Assembly (NCBI GenBank): GCA_023212645.1
Contig: JALBYC010000039.1
Location: forward strand, 28,232-92,231
Source of the DNA: Farysia itapuensis
Lineage: Eukaryota > Basidiomycota > Ustilaginomycetes > Ustilaginales > Ustilaginaceae
Direction of reading: 5' to 3'
DNA length: 64,000 nucleotides
Shown: one piece after another, positions 62,901-64,000 of the stretch
Position numbering within the stretch: the stretch's first letter is position 1
How the letters are laid out: each line of letters opens with the position of its first letter
Made by a program: the position numbers and the translations under genes
The notes under the pieces: model-generated
The model's input: only the letters and a program-made list of their open reading frames with translations
Told to the model about the DNA's origin: nothing
The model's database searches: none

Positions 62901-63974
62901 GTCGTCAATGGTAATGTCTTGTCTGACTGTAGCAACGTCTTGAGAAGCAGGGGCCGGAGAAGCAGGGGCCGGAGAACCAAGAGCTGATGCAGGAGAGGCC
63001 GTAGCTGTTGGCAAAAGGTCGATAGAAGGCATCGAGACGTTTGGAGAAGAGTGGGCTGATGAAGGGGCTCTTGCGGGCGCGGGGCCGTCCAAAAGTGGCG
63101 CGGGTGCGCTTGCAGTGGCCACAGGTAGGCCGATGTGGACCTCGAACGCAGGTCTGGTTGCACGAAGGCGGGCGGTGGCTGCCTCATTCGCTAGCTGATC
63201 CCAGTCATCGGACGTCATAGTGATGTTGTCAAGGGCTTCGCTGCTGGAGGTGGTGTCGTTCGAGTAGACTACGCTGCTGTCCGAGTGTGCGGTGCCGTGA
63301 GACCTGGAGGGAGAAGTGGCTGTGCTGGAGACGGTGATTGCTCGTCGTTTGTCTCGGGCTTCCGCTCTGATCTTGCGTGGAGAAGAAGGGGAGACAATGT
63401 TGTTGTTGCTGCTGCTGTTGGCCATCGAAGGAGATCGTGGCGGTGTAGACTGACGGGGCCAGGTGACTGGCTGTTGCGTTGGAGGCTTCTGGCGAAAAAG
63501 TGTGGAGAAGTCCAGTCGCTGTTGGCTGGGGCCGGGCACGTGAGGGGCGCGTGCGGATTTGGATTCGATTTTTGGGCGGGAGAAATCCGGAAGAGAAGAA
63601 AAGTTGTTTCGCTGTGCGGTCAAAACACGCTGCTGGCCGGTCGACTGGGCTTTGGGCGACACTGGACGAAAGCCTGCAAGCATCTCGTGCGTTCTGTTGC
63701 GCAAGGCATTGGCGGGCTGGTCGACTGCGTTGCTGTTCCGCTGCTGGCCGTGGGCGCTGCTTCGATGGCGCTTCAAACCATGGGGTGTTGCGCAGGCATG
63801 GCCGCACTCACACGCTACAAGTCCGACTGGAATCAATTCGTCATTGGTGAAATGGTACAACTGGTGATTCTTCTTGATGTGGTCTAGCAGGTCTGCGTAT
63901 CGGTTGCGGCACGCTGGGCACTTGGGTGGAAAGCGAGCGTCGTTGCCGAAGGCAACGATGCGAGCGTTTATCAT
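59922..63974 (-). mobile_element. Non-LTR retrotransposon ORF with restriction-like endonuclease (R2-like architecture)
   Basis: A 1350-residue intact single ORF. Order: two N-terminal C2H2 zinc fingers (CPACRNRYADLLDHIKKNH, residues 19-37; CECGHACATPHGLKRHRSSAH, 55-75), a long Ser/Pro/Ala-rich linker to about 500, reverse transcriptase (about 690-960) with DLSNAFNSVSRGS (about 795), GVRQGDPMGPLLFSLAF (about 848) and VAYLDDVFILG (about 882), a thumb region, a CCHC knuckle C-x2-C-x7-H-x3-C with following RHN (about 1165-1190), and a PD-(D/E)xK-like endonuclease (RGDFSIMVGNKRQFYDVQIV, about 1225-1250, with a downstream KRAKY). This order is that of R2-type, site-specific elements rather than APE-type LINEs. 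The catalytic box is YLDD, not the F/YADD usual in LINEs. The 5' end is not complete in the window, which stops 26 bp upstream of the ATG. Confidence 0.85.
63924..63974 (-). repeat. Hairpin-bearing repeat, copy B (start of the non-LTR ORF)
   Basis: The first 51 bases of the non-LTR ORF, coding MINARIVAFGNDARFPP. It matches copy A (59794-59845), including the start codon at the same end and an identical 15-base tail GCTCGCTTTCCACCC. TCGTTGCC, GAA, GGCAACGA (63940-63958, plus-strand reading) form a perfect 8-bp stem with a GAA triloop. Confidence 0.8.
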
Positions 63975-64000
63975 TTCGACATCTAGTCAGTGGGCTAGCG

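Overview
The window is nuclear DNA of a basidiomycete fungus, most likely a smut or smut-related yeast (Ustilaginales). The evidence is a set of clearly eukaryotic fungal proteins (TRA1, PIK1, RAD4, CTK1, PEP4, ATG18, GID9), dense packing with few and short introns (GT..AG, 50-140 nt), a basidiomycete-type dispersed 5S rRNA gene, CGACTCA-type tandem repeats in intergenic DNA, and a chromodomain Ty3/gypsy element. The species assignment is inference, not read from a marker.

Layout. 1-974: a solitary 5S rRNA gene in otherwise gene-poor DNA. 975-16012: arginase, a RING/acidic-tail E3-like protein, a three-segment membrane protein, an FCP1/NIF-like HAD protein, the GID/CTLH E3 subunit GID9 (FYV10/MAEA), the U3 snoRNP WD40 protein RRP9 and a large serine-rich protein of unknown function. 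16067-18360: ATG10 and ATG18 diverge from a 178-bp gap. 18416-23040: a three-exon dynactin p22/p24-like subunit and the PI 4-kinase PIK1. 23499-35196: TRA1, an 11.7-kb gene. 35284-40928: the RAD4/XPC repair protein, then glucose-6-phosphate dehydrogenase with two tiny 5' exons. 40929-43495: the largest gene-free stretch, upstream of a homeodomain regulator. 46278-55280: GINS subunit PSF1, vacuolar proteinase A, a CTK1/CDK12-like kinase with an RS-rich N-terminus, a secreted TRI14-like protein and a cytochrome b5-fused sphingolipid desaturase.

From about 55.9 kb to the end the DNA is transposon-derived. A Ty3/gypsy chromovirus pol (minus strand) keeps RT, RNase H, integrase and chromodomain, but its protease is cut off at the N-terminal side. 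Directly upstream, in the same orientation, lies a long non-LTR retrotransposon ORF with two N-terminal zinc fingers, RT, a CCHC knuckle and a restriction-like endonuclease (R2-like architecture). A ~52-bp hairpin-containing sequence is shared between the start of the non-LTR ORF and the non-LTR/gypsy junction. This is the least explained signal in the window.

Functional themes. Most genes are housekeeping: chromatin and transcription (TRA1, CTK1, homeodomain factor, Psh1-like RING), DNA replication and repair (PSF1, RAD4), autophagy, vacuole and phosphoinositide signalling (ATG10, ATG18, PIK1, PEP4), regulated protein degradation (GID9), and metabolism (arginase, G6PD, sphingolipid desaturase). 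No secondary-metabolite cluster, CRISPR array or prokaryote-like operon is present.
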